Assembly (NCBI RefSeq): GCF_009496155.1
Contig: NZ_WIJP01000014.1
Coordinates: 1 to 64,000 of the forward strand
Source of the DNA: Streptococcus mitis
Lineage (GTDB): Bacteria > Bacillota > Bacilli > Lactobacillales > Streptococcaceae
Length of the DNA stretch: 64,000 nt
Direction: 5' to 3'
Part shown: piece after piece, positions 37,547 through 48,165 of the stretch
How the letters are laid out: the number at the start of each line of letters is the position of its first letter
Position numbering within the stretch: position 1 is the first letter of the stretch
Notes under the pieces: generated by a model
Databases searched by the model: none
The model's input: the letters and a program-made list of their open reading frames with translations, nothing else
Told to the model about the DNA's origin: nothing
Made by a program: the position numbers and the translations under genes

Positions 37547-38818
37547 ATGTCATCTAAATTCATGAAAAGCGCTGCTGTGCTTGGAACTGCTACACTTGCT
37601 AGCTTGCTTTTGGTAGCTTGCGGAAGCAAACCTGCTGAAAAAGCTGCTGATGCTGGTTCATCTGCAGGGAAAGAAATCACTCTTTACGTTGAAGACCAAT
37701 ACAAAGCTTTCGCTGAAACAGTTGCTAAAGCTTACGAAAAAGAGTCAGGAACAAAAGTTAACATCAAATCTGGTGACCAACTTGGTGGCCTTGACAAACT
37801 TTCTCTTGATAACCAATCAGGTCAAGCTGCTGACGTTATGATGGCTCCATACGACCGTGTAGGTAGCCTTGGTACTGACGGACAACTTTCAGAAGTGAAA
37901 TTGAGCGACGGCGCTAAAACAGATGATAAAACTAAATCTCTTGTAACAGCTGCTGACGGTAAAGTTTACGGTGCTCCTGCCGTTATCGAGTCACTTGTTA
38001 TGTACTACAACAAAGACTTGGTAAAAGAAGCTCCAAAAACTTTTGCTGACTTAGAAAACCTTGCTAAAGATAGCAAATACGCATTCGCTGGAGAAGATGG
38101 AAAAACTTCTGCTTTCCTAGCTGACTGGACAAACTTCTACTATGCATACGGACTTCTTGCTGGTAACGGAGCTTATGTATTTGGCGATAACGGTAAAAAT
38201 CCTAAAGACATCGGTCTTGCAAACGACGGTTCTATTGCAGGTATCAACTACGCTAAATCTTGGTATGAAAAATGGCCTAAAGGTATGCAAGATGGTACAG
38301 CTGCTGGAAACTTAATCCAAACTCAATTCCAAGAAGGTAAAACAGCTGCTATCATTGATGGACCTTGGAAAGCTCAAGCATTCAAAGATGCTAAAGTAAA
38401 CTACGGTGTTGCGACTATCCCAACTCTTCCAAACGGAAAAGACTACGCAGCATTCGGTGGTGGTAAAGCTTGGATTATCCCATCAAGCACTAAGAACCTT
38501 GAAGGAGCACAAAAATTTGTAGACTTCCTTGTTTCAACTGAACAACAAAAAGCCTTCTACGATGCAACTAACGAAATCCCAGCTAACACTGAAGCTCGTT
38601 CATACGCTGAAGGTAAAAACGATGAGTTGACAACAGCTGTTATCAAACAGTTCAAGAACGCTCAACCAATGCCAAACATCTCTCAAATGTCTGCAGTTTG
38701 GGAACCAGCTGCTAACATGCTCTTTGACTCTGTAAGCGGTAAGAAAGATGCTAAAACAGCTGCTAACGATGCTGTAACATTGATCAAAGAAACAATCAAA
38801 CAAAAATTTGGTGAATAA
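37547..38818 (+). CDS. malX: Maltodextrin-binding lipoprotein
   Basis: A 423-residue extracellular solute-binding protein for the maltodextrin ABC importer. The lipobox LLLVACGS gives lipidation at about Cys25. The mature part shows the family-1 binding-protein pattern (e.g. DVMMAPYDRVG, AAIIDGPWKAQAF). AGGAGG precedes the ATG. It heads malX-malC-malD; a hairpin after its stop (38828-38860) probably raises malX levels over the permeases. Confidence 0.97.
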   Translation: MSSKFMKSAAVLGTATLASLLLVACGSKPAEKAADAGSSAGKEITLYVEDQYKAFAETVAKAYEKESGTKVNIKSGDQLGGLDKLSLDNQSGQAADVMMAPYDRVGSLGTDGQLSEVKLSDGAKTDDKTKSLVTAADGKVYGAPAVIESLVMYYNKDLVKEAPKTFADLENLAKDSKYAFAGEDGKTSAFLADWTNFYYAYGLLAGNGAYVFGDNGKNPKDIGLANDGSIAGINYAKSWYEKWPKGMQDGTAAGNLIQTQFQEGKTAAIIDGPWKAQAFKDAKVNYGVATIPTLPNGKDYAAFGGGKAWIIPSSTKNLEGAQKFVDFLVSTEQQKAFYDATNEIPANTEARSYAEGKNDELTTAVIKQFKNAQPMPNISQMSAVWEPAANMLFDSVSGKKDAKTAANDAVTLIKETIKQKFGE

Positions 38819-38827
38819 AAAATTTGT

Positions 38828-38860
38828 TCAAGGGGGGTGGAATTCAAATCCCCCTTTGAA
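38828..38860 (+). terminator. malX-malC intercistronic hairpin
   Basis: The stem TTCAA-GGGGG / CCCCC-TTTGAA spans 38828-38860. It is followed only by TTTATCAAT, so it looks like a leaky terminator or 3' stabiliser that separates high binding-protein expression from the permease genes. Confidence 0.65.
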
Positions 38861-38927
38861 TTTATCAATAGAAACATAAATAGTTTAGGTTTTATCTAAA
38901 AACCAGTATTCTATGAAAGGAGTTATT

Positions 38928-40220
38928 ATGGAAAAGCAACAACCTAGTAAAGCAGCCCTGCTGTCTATCATTCCTGGGTTAGGACAGATTTACAATAAAC
39001 AAAAAGCCAAAGGTTTTATCTTCCTTGGTGTAACCCTTGTATTCGTCCTTTACTTCCTAGCACTTGCAGCCCCTGAATTGAGCAATCTCATCACTCTTGG
39101 TGACAAGCCAGGTCGTGATAATTCCCTATTCATGCTGATTCGTGGTGCCTTCCATTTAATCTTTGTAGTCGTTTATGTACTCTTTTATTTCTCAAATATT
39201 AAAGATGCACATACTATCGCAAAACGTATTAACAATGGAATCCCAGTTCCACATACCCTCAAAGATATGATCAAAGGGATTTATGAAAATGGCTTCCCTT
39301 ACCTCTTGATCATTCCATCTTATGTTGCCATGACCTTCGCGATTATCTTCCCAGTTATCGTAACCTTGATGATTGCCTTTACTAACTATGACTTCCAACA
39401 CTTACCACCAAACAAATTGTTGGACTGGGTTGGTTTGACAAACTTTACGAACATCTGGAGCTTGAGTACCTTCCGTTCTGCCTTCGGTGCCGTTCTTTCT
39501 TGGACTATCATCTGGGCTTTGGCTGCCTCAACTTTACAGATCGTCATCGGTATCTTCACAGCTATCATTGCTAACCAACCATTTATCAAAGGAAAACGTA
39601 TCTTTGGTGTTATTTTCCTTCTTCCTTGGGCTGTCCCAGCCTTCATCACTATCTTGACATTCTCAAACATGTTTAACGATAGTGTCGGAGCTATTAACAC
39701 TCAAGTATTGCCAATCTTGGCTAAATTCCTTCCTTTCCTTGATGGTGCTCTTATTCCTTGGAAAACAGACCCAACTTGGACTAAGATTGCCTTGATTATG
39801 ATGCAAGGTTGGCTTGGATTCCCATACATCTACGTTTTGACTTTGGGTATCTTGCAATCTATTCCTAATGACCTTTACGAAGCAGCTTATATTGACGGTG
39901 CCAATGCTTGGCAAAAATTCCGCAACATCACTTTCCCAATGATCTTGGCTGTTGCGGCACCTACTTTAATCAGTCAATACACCTTCAACTTTAACAACTT
40001 CTCTATCATGTACCTCTTCAACGCTGGAGGACCTGGTAGTGTCGGTGGTGGAGCTGGTTCAACCGATATCTTGATCTCATGGATCTACCGTTTGACAACA
40101 GGTACATCTCCTCAATACTCTATGGCGGCAGCTGTTACCTTGATTATCTCTATCATTGTCATCTCAATCTCTATGATCGCATTCAAGAAACTACACGCAT
40201 TTGATATGGAGGACGTCTAA
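38928..40220 (+). CDS. malC: Maltodextrin ABC permease MalC (MalF-type)
   Basis: A 430-residue membrane permease. The N-terminal region has extra helices (about residues 15-100), as in MalF. The transporter core ends with the ABC coupling EAA loop [20 protein letters not shown] (about residues 320-340). The start is set at 38928, where GGAG lies upstream. The stop is one base from the malD start. No ATPase is encoded in the operon, so a shared ATPase such as MsmK is needed (inference). Confidence 0.95.
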   Translation: MEKQQPSKAALLSIIPGLGQIYNKQKAKGFIFLGVTLVFVLYFLALAAPELSNLITLGDKPGRDNSLFMLIRGAFHLIFVVVYVLFYFSNIKDAHTIAKRINNGIPVPHTLKDMIKGIYENGFPYLLIIPSYVAMTFAIIFPVIVTLMIAFTNYDFQHLPPNKLLDWVGLTNFTNIWSLSTFRSAFGAVLSWTIIWALAASTLQIVIGIFTAIIANQPFIKGKRIFGVIFLLPWAVPAFITILTFSNMFNDSVGAINTQVLPILAKFLPFLDGALIPWKTDPTWTKIALIMMQGWLGFPYIYVLTLGILQSIPNDLYEAAYIDGANAWQKFRNITFPMILAVAAPTLISQYTFNFNNFSIMYLFNAGGPGSVGGGAGSTDILISWIYRLTTGTSPQYSMAAAVTLIISIIVISISMIAFKKLHAFDMEDV

Positions 40221-40221
40221 G

Positions 40222-41064
40222 ATGAATAATTCAATCAAACTCAAACGTAGACTGACTCAAACCCTTACTTACCTCTACTTGGTGGGCCTTTCAATCGTGA
40301 TTATCTATCCACTGTTGATTACCATTATGTCAGCCTTCAAAACTGGTAACGTAGTAGCCTTTAAACTAGACAGTAACGTCGACTTTAGTTTTGCTAACTT
40401 CCAAGGACTCTTCTCTGAAACCTTGTACGGTACTTGGTACCTCAACACTTTGATTATCGCCTTGATTACTATGGCTGTTCAAACAAGTATCATCGTACTT
40501 GCTGGTTATGCCTACAGCCGTTACAACTTCTTGGCTCGTAAACAAAGTTTGGTCTTCTTCTTGATCATCCAAATGGTGCCAACTATGGCCGCTTTGACAG
40601 CCTTCTTCGTTATGGCGCTTATGTTGAACGCCCTTAACCACAGCTGGTTCCTCATCTTCCTTTATGTTGGTGGAGGTATCCCGATGAATGCTTGGCTCAT
40701 GAAAGGCTACTTCGATACAGTGCCAATGTCTCTGGACGAATCTGCAAAACTAGACGGTGCAGGACACTTCCGCCGCTTCTGGCAAATTGTTCTTCCACTT
40801 GTTCGCCCAATGATCGCTGTACAAGCTCTCTGGGCCTTCATGGGACCTTTCGGGGACTACATCCTCTCTAGTTTCTTGCTTCGTGAGAAAGAATACTTTA
40901 CTGTTGCCGTTGGTCTTCAAACCTTCGTTAACAATGCGAAAAACATGAAGATTGCCTACTTCTCAGCAGGTGCTATCCTCATCGCTCTTCCAATCTGTAT
41001 TCTCTTCTTCTTCCTACAAAAAAACTTTGTTTCAGGACTTACAAGTGGTGGCGACAAGGGATAA
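40222..41064 (+). CDS. malD: Maltodextrin ABC permease MalD (MalG-type)
   Basis: A 280-residue permease with six predicted helices. The EAA-loop segment is [20 protein letters not shown] (about 173-192). GGAGG precedes the ATG at 40222, inside the end of malC, showing tight coupling. It is the last gene of the malXCD operon; a terminator hairpin overlaps its stop codon. Confidence 0.95.
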   Translation: MNNSIKLKRRLTQTLTYLYLVGLSIVIIYPLLITIMSAFKTGNVVAFKLDSNVDFSFANFQGLFSETLYGTWYLNTLIIALITMAVQTSIIVLAGYAYSRYNFLARKQSLVFFLIIQMVPTMAALTAFFVMALMLNALNHSWFLIFLYVGGGIPMNAWLMKGYFDTVPMSLDESAKLDGAGHFRRFWQIVLPLVRPMIAVQALWAFMGPFGDYILSSFLLREKEYFTVAVGLQTFVNNAKNMKIAYFSAGAILIALPICILFFFLQKNFVSGLTSGGDKG

Positions 41065-41085
41065 TTTATCCCCGCCACCCTTTTT
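41047..41085 (+). terminator. malXCD terminator
   Basis: The stem GGTGGCG/CGCCACC (41047-41053 with 41073-41079), with an inner GATAA/TTATC extension and T5. The 5' arm is inside the malD coding end. Confidence 0.85.
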
Positions 41086-41143
41086 CATTTTGGAGCTTGT
41101 GACTGTAAAACTATCCTTGTAGCAAGCAATTTCCCTCCTAGAC

Positions 41144-41172
41144 TTGAAATAAAGCACATTTCTCTATATAAT
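41144..41172 (+). promoter_or_regulatory. malA-malR promoter
   Basis: TTGAAA (41144-41149), 17 bases, TATAAT (41167-41172). No CGCAAACG-type operator is apparent here, so malAR may be expressed constitutively. Confidence 0.8.
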
Positions 41173-41209
41173 AATACTCATATAGAAAACACCTTTTAGA
41201 AAGATACAA

Positions 41210-42010
41210 ATGCTTCCATATCCATTTTCATATTTTTCAAGTATTTGGGGATTTCGTAAGCCCCTGTCCAAACGTTTTGGGCTCAACTGGTTTCAACTGC
41301 TCTTTACCAGTATCTTCCTGATCAGCTTGTCTATGGTACCCATTGCCATCCAAAATAGCTCACAGGAGACTTATCCGCTAGAAACCTTTATCGATAATGT
41401 CTATGAACCATTGACAGGTGATGTTGTTCAGGATCTCTCTGAGCATGCTAGAATTGTTGATGGCACATTAACTTATACAGGAACAGCTAATCAAGCACCT
41501 TCTCTTGTGATCGGTCCAAGTCAAAACAAGGAATTACCTAAAGACTTGCAGCTGCATTTCGATACGAAAGAACTAGTCATCAGCAAGGAAAGTAAAGAAC
41601 TGACTCGTGTCTCTTACCGAGCCATTCAGACTGAGAGTTTCAAAAGCAAGGACAGCTTGACCCAAGCCATTTCTAAAGACTGGTACCAGCAGAATCGTGT
41701 CTATATCAGTCTCTTCCTAGTTCTCGGTGCTAGCTTCCTCTTTGGTTTGAATTTCTTTATCGTCTCTCTAGGAGCCAGTCTTCTCCTTTATATCACTAAG
41801 AAATCACGCCTCTTTTCATTTAGAACCTTTAAAGAGTGCTATCATTTTATCTTGAACTGTTTAGGATTACCAACTCTGATTACGCTTATTTTGGGATTAT
41901 TTGGCCAAAATATGACAACTCTCATCACTGTACAAAACATTCTTTTTGTTCTATATCTGGTCACTATCTTTTATAAAACGCATTTCCGTGATCCAGATTA
42001 CCATAAATAG
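41210..42010 (+). CDS. malA: MalA, DUF1189 membrane protein of the maltose locus
   Basis: A 266-residue protein with a first transmembrane helix near residues 30-45, an extracytoplasmic domain of about 110 residues and three or four further helices (e.g. [20 protein letters not shown]). It belongs to the DUF1189 group found beside malR in streptococci; its role is not defined. malR begins nine bases after its stop. The ribosome site is weak (AGAAAG). Confidence 0.88.
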   Translation: MLPYPFSYFSSIWGFRKPLSKRFGLNWFQLLFTSIFLISLSMVPIAIQNSSQETYPLETFIDNVYEPLTGDVVQDLSEHARIVDGTLTYTGTANQAPSLVIGPSQNKELPKDLQLHFDTKELVISKESKELTRVSYRAIQTESFKSKDSLTQAISKDWYQQNRVYISLFLVLGASFLFGLNFFIVSLGASLLLYITKKSRLFSFRTFKECYHFILNCLGLPTLITLILGLFGQNMTTLITVQNILFVLYLVTIFYKTHFRDPDYHK

Positions 42011-42019
42011 GAGATTTTT

Positions 42020-43006
42020 ATGCCCGTTACGATTAAAGATGTGGCCAAGGCTGCTGGTGTTTCACCTTCAACCGTAACCCGTGTTATTCAAAATAAATCA
42101 ACCATTAGCGACGAAACTAAAAAACGCGTTCGCAAGGCTATGAAGGATCTCAATTACCACCCCAACCTCAATGCTCGTAGCTTGGTAAGTAGCTATACTC
42201 AAGTTATCGGCTTGGTGCTTCCTGACGACTCAGATGCCTTCTATCAAAATCCTTTCTTCCCATCTGTCCTCCGTGGTATTGCTCAGGTCGCTTCTGAAAA
42301 CCACTATGCTATTCAGATTGCGACAGGTAAAGACGCCAAAGAGCGACTCAAAGCTATTTCCCAGATGGTCTATGGCAAACGTGTGGATGGTTTAATCTTC
42401 CTTTATGCCGAAGAGGAAGATCCCTTGGTCAAGCTAGTCGCAGACGAACAGTTCCCCTTCCTCATCCTAGGAAAATCCATTTCACCCTTTATCCCTCTTG
42501 TCGATAATGACAATGTCCAAGCTGGTTTTGATGCGACCGAATATTTCATCAAAAAAGGATGTAAACGAATTGCCTTTATCGGAGGTGCTAAGAAACTCTT
42601 CGTTACACAAGACCGTCTAACTGGTTACGAATCCGCACTCAAGCAATACCAACTGCCTATTGATGGAAATTTAACCTATTTTGCAACGGAGTTCCTAGAA
42701 GAAAAAGGGTATCAATTTAGTAAACTCCTCTTTCAGCATGATCCGCAGATTGATGCTATCATCACAACCGATAGCCTCCTAGCTGAAGGGGTCTGTGACT
42801 ATATCGCTAAGCACCAACTGGATGTCCCTGTTCTCAGCTTCGACTCGGTCAATCCCAAACTCAACTTGGCGGCCTATGTTGATATTAATAGCCTAGAACT
42901 TGGTCGTGTTTCTCTTGAAACTATCCTCCAGATTATCAACGATGCTAAAAGCAATAAGCAAATTTGTTACCGTCAGTTGATTGCCCACAAAATTATTGAA
43001 AAATAA
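42020..43006 (+). CDS. malR: Maltose regulon repressor MalR (LacI family)
   Basis: A 328-residue LacI/GalR regulator. The N-terminal helix-turn-helix TIKDVAKAAGVSPSTVTRVI (residues 4-23) and the hinge helix HPNLNARSLVS precede a periplasmic-binding-like effector domain. It should repress malQP and malXCD through the CGCAAACGTTTGCG-type operators at 37115 and 37493, and respond to maltose or maltodextrins. AGGAG precedes the ATG. It is the second gene of malA-malR. Confidence 0.96.
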   Translation: MPVTIKDVAKAAGVSPSTVTRVIQNKSTISDETKKRVRKAMKDLNYHPNLNARSLVSSYTQVIGLVLPDDSDAFYQNPFFPSVLRGIAQVASENHYAIQIATGKDAKERLKAISQMVYGKRVDGLIFLYAEEEDPLVKLVADEQFPFLILGKSISPFIPLVDNDNVQAGFDATEYFIKKGCKRIAFIGGAKKLFVTQDRLTGYESALKQYQLPIDGNLTYFATEFLEEKGYQFSKLLFQHDPQIDAIITTDSLLAEGVCDYIAKHQLDVPVLSFDSVNPKLNLAAYVDINSLELGRVSLETILQIINDAKSNKQICYRQLIAHKIIEK

Positions 43007-43030
43007 AAACCAGCTCGCGCTGGTTTTTTA
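43006..43030 (+). terminator. malR terminator
   Basis: The stem AAAACCAGC/GCTGGTTTT (43006-43014 with 43019-43027) with a four-base loop and a T run. Confidence 0.92.
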
Positions 43031-43035
43031 GTCAT

Positions 43036-43150
43036 TATACTCAATGAAAATCAAAGAGCAAACTAGGAAGCTAGCCGCAGGTTGCTCAAAGCACAGCTTG
43101 GAGGTTGGAGATAAAGCTGACGTGGTTTGAAGAAATTTTCGAAGAGTATT
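43036..43150 (+). repeat. BOX element with shortened middle
   Basis: boxC (TACTCAATGAAAATCAAAGA onward) and the boxA end (TTTTCGAAGAGTATT) are present. The centre, TTGGAGGTTGGAGATAAAGC TGACGTGG, keeps only part of boxB and lacks the CGGCAAGGCGACG core. Its right edge touches the yitT stop codon. Confidence 0.85.
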
Positions 43151-44090
43151 AATTATCTGTTTCTACAAATCGTCCCAGAATATGAACATTCTCCGATACA
43201 GAGACAAAGGCACCTGAATCCACCTGTTTCATAATCTGTTTAAATTCATTAAACTCTGCACGTGTAATGACAGTGATTAAAACTGCCTTTCTCTCGTGAT
43301 TATAGGTTCCTTCTGCATCGTGGATCATAGTTGCTCCGCGGTGCAATTTTTTATGGATTTTTTCAATTACCTTGTCTGGATGATTGGTCACAATCATGGC
43401 CTGCATGCGTTTTTGCTTGGTAAAGACTGCGTCTGTCACACGGCTAGAGACAAAGATGGTAATCATAGAGTAGAGGGCGTATTTCCAACCAAAGGTCAAA
43501 CCTGCTATCAGCATGATGGTACCATTTACCAAGAAAGAAATACTGCCAACATTCTTACCTGTTTTCTTGCGAATGGTCAGACTGACGATATCCGTCCCAC
43601 CACTGGAGATATTGTTTCGAAGAGCAAAACCGATCCCCAAGCCCATGACAACACCCCCAAAAAGAGCATTGATAATGGGATCCTCCGTCAAGGTTGCCAC
43701 AGGGACAAACTGGATAAAGAAAGAACTCATAGACACCGTGATAAAGGTAAAGACGGTGAACTTATGGCCAATCTGATACCAAGCCAAGACCATCAAAGGG
43801 AAGTTAATGGCGTAGAAGGTTAGCGAAATCGGAATGTGAAAACCAAACCAGTGATTACTCAAGGCAGAGATAATCTGTGCCAGACCTGTCGCACCACTCG
43901 AATACACATGTCCTGGTTGGAAAAAGAAATTGACCGCTACTGCTGATAAAAAGCCATATACCAGAGAAGCCGAAATCTTCTCATCATATTTTTCTCGAGA
44001 GATGCTTTGTAAGACACGTAAAATTTTTATCTGATAAGCAAAGCGACGCAGATAATAACGCCACCGCTTAATTCGTTTTGCTTGTTTCAT
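43149..44090 (-). CDS. YitT family membrane protein
   Basis: A 313-residue protein with five or six transmembrane helices (DUF161/YitT region, about residues 40-215; [20 protein letters not shown] and [14 protein letters not shown]) and a C-terminal cytoplasmic DUF2179 domain ([20 protein letters not shown]). The function is unknown; a transport role is often suggested. Its start lies within the last codons of aspS (23-base overlap), so translation is probably coupled to aspS. Confidence 0.88.
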   Translation of the reverse strand: MKQAKRIKRWRYYLRRFAYQIKILRVLQSISREKYDEKISASLVYGFLSAVAVNFFFQPGHVYSSGATGLAQIISALSNHWFGFHIPISLTFYAINFPLMVLAWYQIGHKFTVFTFITVSMSSFFIQFVPVATLTEDPIINALFGGVVMGLGIGFALRNNISSGGTDIVSLTIRKKTGKNVGSISFLVNGTIMLIAGLTFGWKYALYSMITIFVSSRVTDAVFTKQKRMQAMIVTNHPDKVIEKIHKKLHRGATMIHDAEGTYNHERKAVLITVITRAEFNEFKQIMKQVDSGAFVSVSENVHILGRFVETDN

Positions 44091-45831
44091 CTTCTTCTAC
44101 TTGTAAGCTGAGTTCCTCTAGTTGTTTGAGCGCTACTGTTGAAGGAGCTTGTGTCATTGGATCAGTTGCCTTGTTGTTCTTAGGGAAGGCAATGACTTCA
44201 CGGATATTTTCTTCTCCAGCAAGCAACATAACAAAACGGTCAAGTCCGATAGCCAAGCCACCGTGTGGTGGGAAACCATAGTCCATGGCTTCAAGCAGGA
44301 AGCCAAACTGGTCATTTGCTTCTTCGGCTGAGAAACCAAGAGCCTTGAACATACGTTCTTGAAGGTCTTTTTGGTTGATACGAAGGCTACCACCACCAAG
44401 CTCATAACCGTTCAAGACGATATCGTAAGCAATGGCACGAACCTTAGCCAAATCACCTTCTAATTCGTGAGCAGTTTCTTCCTGTGGAAGTGTGAATGGA
44501 TGATGGGCGCTCATGTAGCGGCCTTCTTCTTCAGACCATTCAAACATTGGCCAGTCAATTACCCAAAGGAAGTTAAATTTATCGCTATCAATCAAGTCAA
44601 GCTCTTTGGCAATACGTCCACGAAGGGCACCAAGTGTTGCATTGGCCACTTCAAGCGTATCTGCCACAAAGAGAATCAAGTCCTTATCTTCAAGCGCAAG
44701 TGCTGCTGTCAATTCTGCTTGGATGCTAGTCAAGAACTTAGCAACTGGTCCGTTTAATTCTCCGTCAACTACCTTGACCCAAGCAAGACCTTTGGCACCG
44801 TACTGTTTGGCTACTTCCGTCATCTTGTCGATGTCTTTACGTGAATAGTTGTCCGCAGCGCCTTTGACTACAATGGCTTTTACAGCAGGTGCCTCTGAAA
44901 AGACTTTAAAGTCTACACCTTTGACCACTTCTGTCAAGTCTTGAAGCAACATGTCAAAACGAGTATCTGGCTTGTCAGAACCGTAAAGAGCCATAGCGTC
45001 ATCATACTTCATACGAGGGAATGGAAGCGTCACTTCGATGCCTTTGGTTTCCTTCATCACGCGCGCAATCAAGCCTTCTGTGATATCTTGGATTTCTTGC
45101 TCAGTAAGGAAAGACGTTTCCAAGTCGACCTGAGTGAACTCAGGCTGGCGGTCACCACGCAAGTCCTCGTCACGGAAACATTTAACGATTTGGTAGTAAC
45201 GATCAAAACCAGCATTCATCAAGAGCTGCTTAGTAATCTGTGGACTTTGAGGAAGAGCATAGAAATGCCCTTTATTAACACGAGATGGCACCAAATAGTC
45301 ACGCGCCCCTTCTGGCGTTGACTTAGAAAGGAATGGTGTCTCCACATCGATAAACTCCAGCTCATCCAAGTAGTTGCGGATAGAGTGAGTCACCTTGGCA
45401 CGGAGTTTAAGATTTTCCAACATTTCTGGACGACGAAGGTCAAGGTAACGGTAACGCAAACGCGTATCGTCATTTGCCTCAATCCCATCCTTAATCTCAA
45501 ATGGTGTTGTCTTAGCTGTATTAAGCACTGTCAGAGCTGTCACGTTTAACTCAACTGCACCAGTTGGCAACTTATCATTGGCTTGCTCACGCGCAGCGAC
45601 CTGTCCAGTCACCTCGATAACAAATTCGCTACGAAGGCTTTCAGCTGTTGCCATAACCTCTGCAGATACTTTTTCAGGATTGATAACCAACTGCATGATT
45701 CCTTCACGGTCACGAAGATCGATAAAGATCAAACCACCAAGGTCACGACGACGGCCAACCCATCCTTTCAAGGTCATTTCTTGTCCGATGTGTTCCTCAC
45801 GAACACGACCAGCATACATACTACGTTTCAT
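44068..45831 (-). CDS. aspS: Aspartyl-tRNA synthetase
   Basis: A 587-residue class IIb synthetase. It has an N-terminal OB-fold anticodon-binding domain (about 1-110; [19 protein letters not shown]), class II motif 2 around [18 protein letters not shown], the bacterial GAD insertion (about 290-420), and motif 3 [23 protein letters not shown] precedes the ATG. The yitT start lies inside its 3' end. No T-box was seen upstream. Confidence 0.97.
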   Translation of the reverse strand: MKRSMYAGRVREEHIGQEMTLKGWVGRRRDLGGLIFIDLRDREGIMQLVINPEKVSAEVMATAESLRSEFVIEVTGQVAAREQANDKLPTGAVELNVTALTVLNTAKTTPFEIKDGIEANDDTRLRYRYLDLRRPEMLENLKLRAKVTHSIRNYLDELEFIDVETPFLSKSTPEGARDYLVPSRVNKGHFYALPQSPQITKQLLMNAGFDRYYQIVKCFRDEDLRGDRQPEFTQVDLETSFLTEQEIQDITEGLIARVMKETKGIEVTLPFPRMKYDDAMALYGSDKPDTRFDMLLQDLTEVVKGVDFKVFSEAPAVKAIVVKGAADNYSRKDIDKMTEVAKQYGAKGLAWVKVVDGELNGPVAKFLTSIQAELTAALALEDKDLILFVADTLEVANATLGALRGRIAKELDLIDSDKFNFLWVIDWPMFEWSEEEGRYMSAHHPFTLPQEETAHELEGDLAKVRAIAYDIVLNGYELGGGSLRINQKDLQERMFKALGFSAEEANDQFGFLLEAMDYGFPPHGGLAIGLDRFVMLLAGEENIREVIAFPKNNKATDPMTQAPSTVALKQLEELSLQVEEDETSKTN

Positions 45832-45954
45832 TGTTTCTCTCCTCTTTTATTCTGTTACTATTTTACCATAAAAGCGCAGGCTCTTCATGAAAATCAGCAG
45901 AAAAGTTTGTCAGTCTTTAAAAATCAGGTAAAGTCCCTAAAAATTAGCGCCCAT

Positions 45955-45981
45955 ACAAAAATCCGATGAAGTTCACCGGAC
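45955..45981 (-). terminator. Terminator of the 47.8-46.0 kb membrane-gene operon
   Basis: The minus-strand stem TCCGGTGA/TCATCGGA (45973-45980 with 45962-45969; one G-T pair) is followed by TTTTT. Confidence 0.8.
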
Positions 45982-45985
45982 TCTT

Positions 45986-46216
45986 TTATTTTGAATTTTT
46001 GCCTGCTTTACGCTTTTCAGCAATTTCGGCTGCCTTTCGAGGCAAGACAATCTCCGTTGTGTAGGCTGTCCCAAAACGCCAGACACCTGCAATAGGGGCA
46101 AAGACAACTGCTAGATAGTTGTAGAAGAAATCGCCCTTAAAGGCATAAGCTAGCGCTCCAATAATGAAAAATAGAACGACTGCTTGAATCACTGCTAATA
46201 AAATTACTCGTTTCAT
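45986..46216 (-). CDS. Small membrane protein, unknown function
   Basis: A 76-residue protein with two hydrophobic helices (VILLAVIQAVVLFFIIGALAY and a shorter YNYLAVVFAPIAGV) and a basic C-terminal tail (KAAEIAEKRKAGKNSK). AGGAGG precedes the ATG. It is the last gene of a minus-strand operon with the CPBP protease, 17 bases after that gene's stop. Confidence 0.8.
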   Translation of the reverse strand: MKRVILLAVIQAVVLFFIIGALAYAFKGDFFYNYLAVVFAPIAGVWRFGTAYTTEIVLPRKAAEIAEKRKAGKNSK

Positions 46217-46233
46217 GTGACCTCCTGACTCTA

Positions 46234-46875
46234 TTATAGCATGAGAATCATCAAAAAGCTGACTAAATTATTCAAAGCGTGGAGAGAAATACTGTAAACC
46301 AGACCTTTTTCGCTAATATAAGCCAAGACCAAGCTAAAACCAAGACTAGCATAAACTAAAAATTGTTGCACATCTCCTGGGAAATGAATCAAGGCAAACA
46401 AGACACTTGATACCAGAAGAAAAATCAGAGTTTGTTTGCTATTGTCCTGCTTAGGAAAGAGATAGCGTGCCAACATCCCTCTAAAGATAAGTTCTTCCGT
46501 CAAAGGAGCAAAAATAACGACCGCAAAGAAGGAGAAGAGTGGTTGAGACAAGGTCAAGTCTGTCGCTATTTGCTGATTTACTGAAGGATCATTTGGCAAG
46601 AAAAACTGGACAACTAGAGATAAGAACCAAACCAAGGCAGGGAGCCAAATAAATCGGTTGAAGCCACTCTTCTCAATACGAACAGAACCTTTCTGATACC
46701 ATTTGTAAATGCCGTACACATAAACTCCAGCCAAGGCCACATAGAGCAAGGTAACAGCATAGGGTGAAGCGCCTAAGGCAAGCGACGTAGTCGCGAGCAC
46801 CTGAATGAAGCCATAGATGAATAAAAAGGATAGAATGGCTAGAAGAAACCAGCCAAGGTTTTTAAGTAGTTTCAT
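46234..46875 (-). CDS. CPBP-family intramembrane glutamic endopeptidase (CAAX protease-like)
   Basis: A 213-residue polytopic protein with CPBP/Abi signatures: EELIFRGML (about 138-146) carries the catalytic Glu-Glu, and ALIHFP carries the later His. In Gram-positive bacteria such proteins process peptides, export-linked substrates or act in bacteriocin immunity; the substrate here is unknown. It is in a compact operon with an HTH regulator and DUF3169 protein. Confidence 0.88.
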   Translation of the reverse strand: MKLLKNLGWFLLAILSFLFIYGFIQVLATTSLALGASPYAVTLLYVALAGVYVYGIYKWYQKGSVRIEKSGFNRFIWLPALVWFLSLVVQFFLPNDPSVNQQIATDLTLSQPLFSFFAVVIFAPLTEELIFRGMLARYLFPKQDNSKQTLIFLLVSSVLFALIHFPGDVQQFLVYASLGFSLVLAYISEKGLVYSISLHALNNLVSFLMILML

Positions 46876-46884
46876 ATAGGTCTC

Positions 46885-47619
46885 CTATTTGAAATAGCGT
46901 TTTACCATAGGCAACTGCATCACATTGATATAAACATGGATTGCTCCTACAAGCAATAAGGACAGTATTTGAATCTTTCCTGTCAAGAAAGAAATGATAA
47001 AAAGAAAAATATATAAGATTGGTAAGACATACTGATTTAATTGGAATAAGATCCGAAAACTCTGTTCCAAATTAGCCTTGCGCTCCCCTTCATCGTAAGA
47101 ATCGAAATGCTCTAAGATATCCTTTGGTGTAGAGAAAAATGTCAAATCAAGCCGACGAACAAGCGCAATTGTTTTAAAAAGATATTTTTGGTTGTGTAAA
47201 TACAGTACTAATTCCAAAAAGGAAAGGGAAAATGTTATACGACTTACATCGAGTACAATTACTTCGCTTCCTGAAATGAAGAGAGCCAATACAATCGCTA
47301 CGGCTGTAATATTAAAAGTAATGTTTCCAAACTCAAGATTACGATACATTTGCACATAATAGGTTTCATTCAGATCATCATCCATTTCCTCTTGATACAA
47401 GGAGTGAAATTTTCTGCTTTTCTTTAAGAAATTGAACGTCAAAACAATGCCAACGAAACCTAATAGTAAACAAATAGCTGATATCCATGGTATCAAGATT
47501 TTTACATCTAACATAATTCCGTGGAATTCGGCACCAGCCTTCAACATATCTACAAACATGTACAAAAAAACTCCCAAGATAAAAGGAATTAAAAATAACA
47601 GGCCACGTTTCTTTTTCAT
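46885..47619 (-). CDS. DUF3169 family membrane protein
   Basis: A 244-residue protein with about six transmembrane helices arranged in pairs (GLLFLIPFILGVFLYMFV; ISAICLLLGFVGIVLTFNFL; FNITAVAIVLALFISG). DUF3169 proteins commonly sit downstream of small HTH regulators in Firmicutes. The start is set at 47619, eight bases after GGAGA; an ATG two codons earlier overlaps the upstream stop. The function is unknown. Confidence 0.8.
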   Translation of the reverse strand: MKKKRGLLFLIPFILGVFLYMFVDMLKAGAEFHGIMLDVKILIPWISAICLLLGFVGIVLTFNFLKKSRKFHSLYQEEMDDDLNETYYVQMYRNLEFGNITFNITAVAIVLALFISGSEVIVLDVSRITFSLSFLELVLYLHNQKYLFKTIALVRRLDLTFFSTPKDILEHFDSYDEGERKANLEQSFRILFQLNQYVLPILYIFLFIISFLTGKIQILSLLLVGAIHVYINVMQLPMVKRYFK

Positions 47620-47621
47620 AT

Positions 47622-47819
47622 TCATTCTCCTTTTTCACTTGCTAAATTGTTTGCTTTCTTTTCAATCCAGTCAACGACTGGGATAAGAGCAAAGTAGGCC
47701 CAAATAAATTGGCCGCTGTAATAGAGATCAAACCATCCTAGATTTGTTCCAATTAGTAGACACACGCTGACTAATAAAGCTATGGCAACTACATAATAGA
47801 TCACTTTATACTTGTTCAT
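47622..47819 (-). CDS. Small two-helix membrane protein
   Basis: A 65-residue protein with two helices (VIYYVVAIALLVSVCLLIG and FIWAYFALIPVVDWI). Its ATG at 47819 overlaps the stop of the HTH gene (TGATG), with GGAGGAGG upstream, and its own stop overlaps the next gene region. Similar proteins travel with XRE regulators and DUF3169 proteins. The function is unknown. Confidence 0.75.
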   Translation of the reverse strand: MNKYKVIYYVVAIALLVSVCLLIGTNLGWFDLYYSGQFIWAYFALIPVVDWIEKKANNLASEKGE

Positions 47820-48022
47820 CACTCGTCCTCCTCCAAGCGAAATACCGATTCGACTGTTTCGTTGAAAATTTGAGATATTTTCAGGGCAATGATAATGGAC
47901 GGGGTGTACTCATCCCGTTCTAGTAGACTAATGGTCTGTCTGGAGACCCCTGCCAATTTGGCTAGGTCGGTTTGATTGAGGCCATCGCGAGCCCGAAGCT
48001 CTTTTAAACGATTTTTAAGCAT
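47819..48022 (-). CDS. XRE-family HTH transcriptional regulator
   Basis: A 67-residue protein that is almost entirely a Cro/C1-type helix-turn-helix (NQTDLAKLAGVSRQTISLLE, about residues 16-35, then EYTPSIIIALKISQIF). The start at 48022 (MLKNRLKELR) matches the usual family length; the frame extends to 48094 without reason. It heads the five-gene membrane operon and probably controls it. Confidence 0.88.
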   Translation of the reverse strand: MLKNRLKELRARDGLNQTDLAKLAGVSRQTISLLERDEYTPSIIIALKISQIFNETVESVFRLEEDE

Positions 48023-48123
48023 TCCTTTCTCCTTTTCTCTTAACTTGCTTACATTGTAACACATCTTTTTCTTTTTGACAAATATATTTGTCAAAAAGTT
48101 TATGATTTTTGTTATTTTGCAAA

Positions 48124-48151
48124 AGAAAAAGGTCAGAGTAGTTTTCTGACC
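48124..48151 (-). terminator. hisS terminator
   Basis: The minus-strand stem GGTCAGA/TCTGACC (48145-48151 with 48131-48137) is followed by TTTTTCTTTT. Confidence 0.88.
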
Positions 48152-48165
48152 AGTTTTTCTACTAT

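Noticed and set aside
43894..44352. Long plus-strand frames opposite yitT and aspS
   Set aside because: These are antisense shadows of well-conserved genes.
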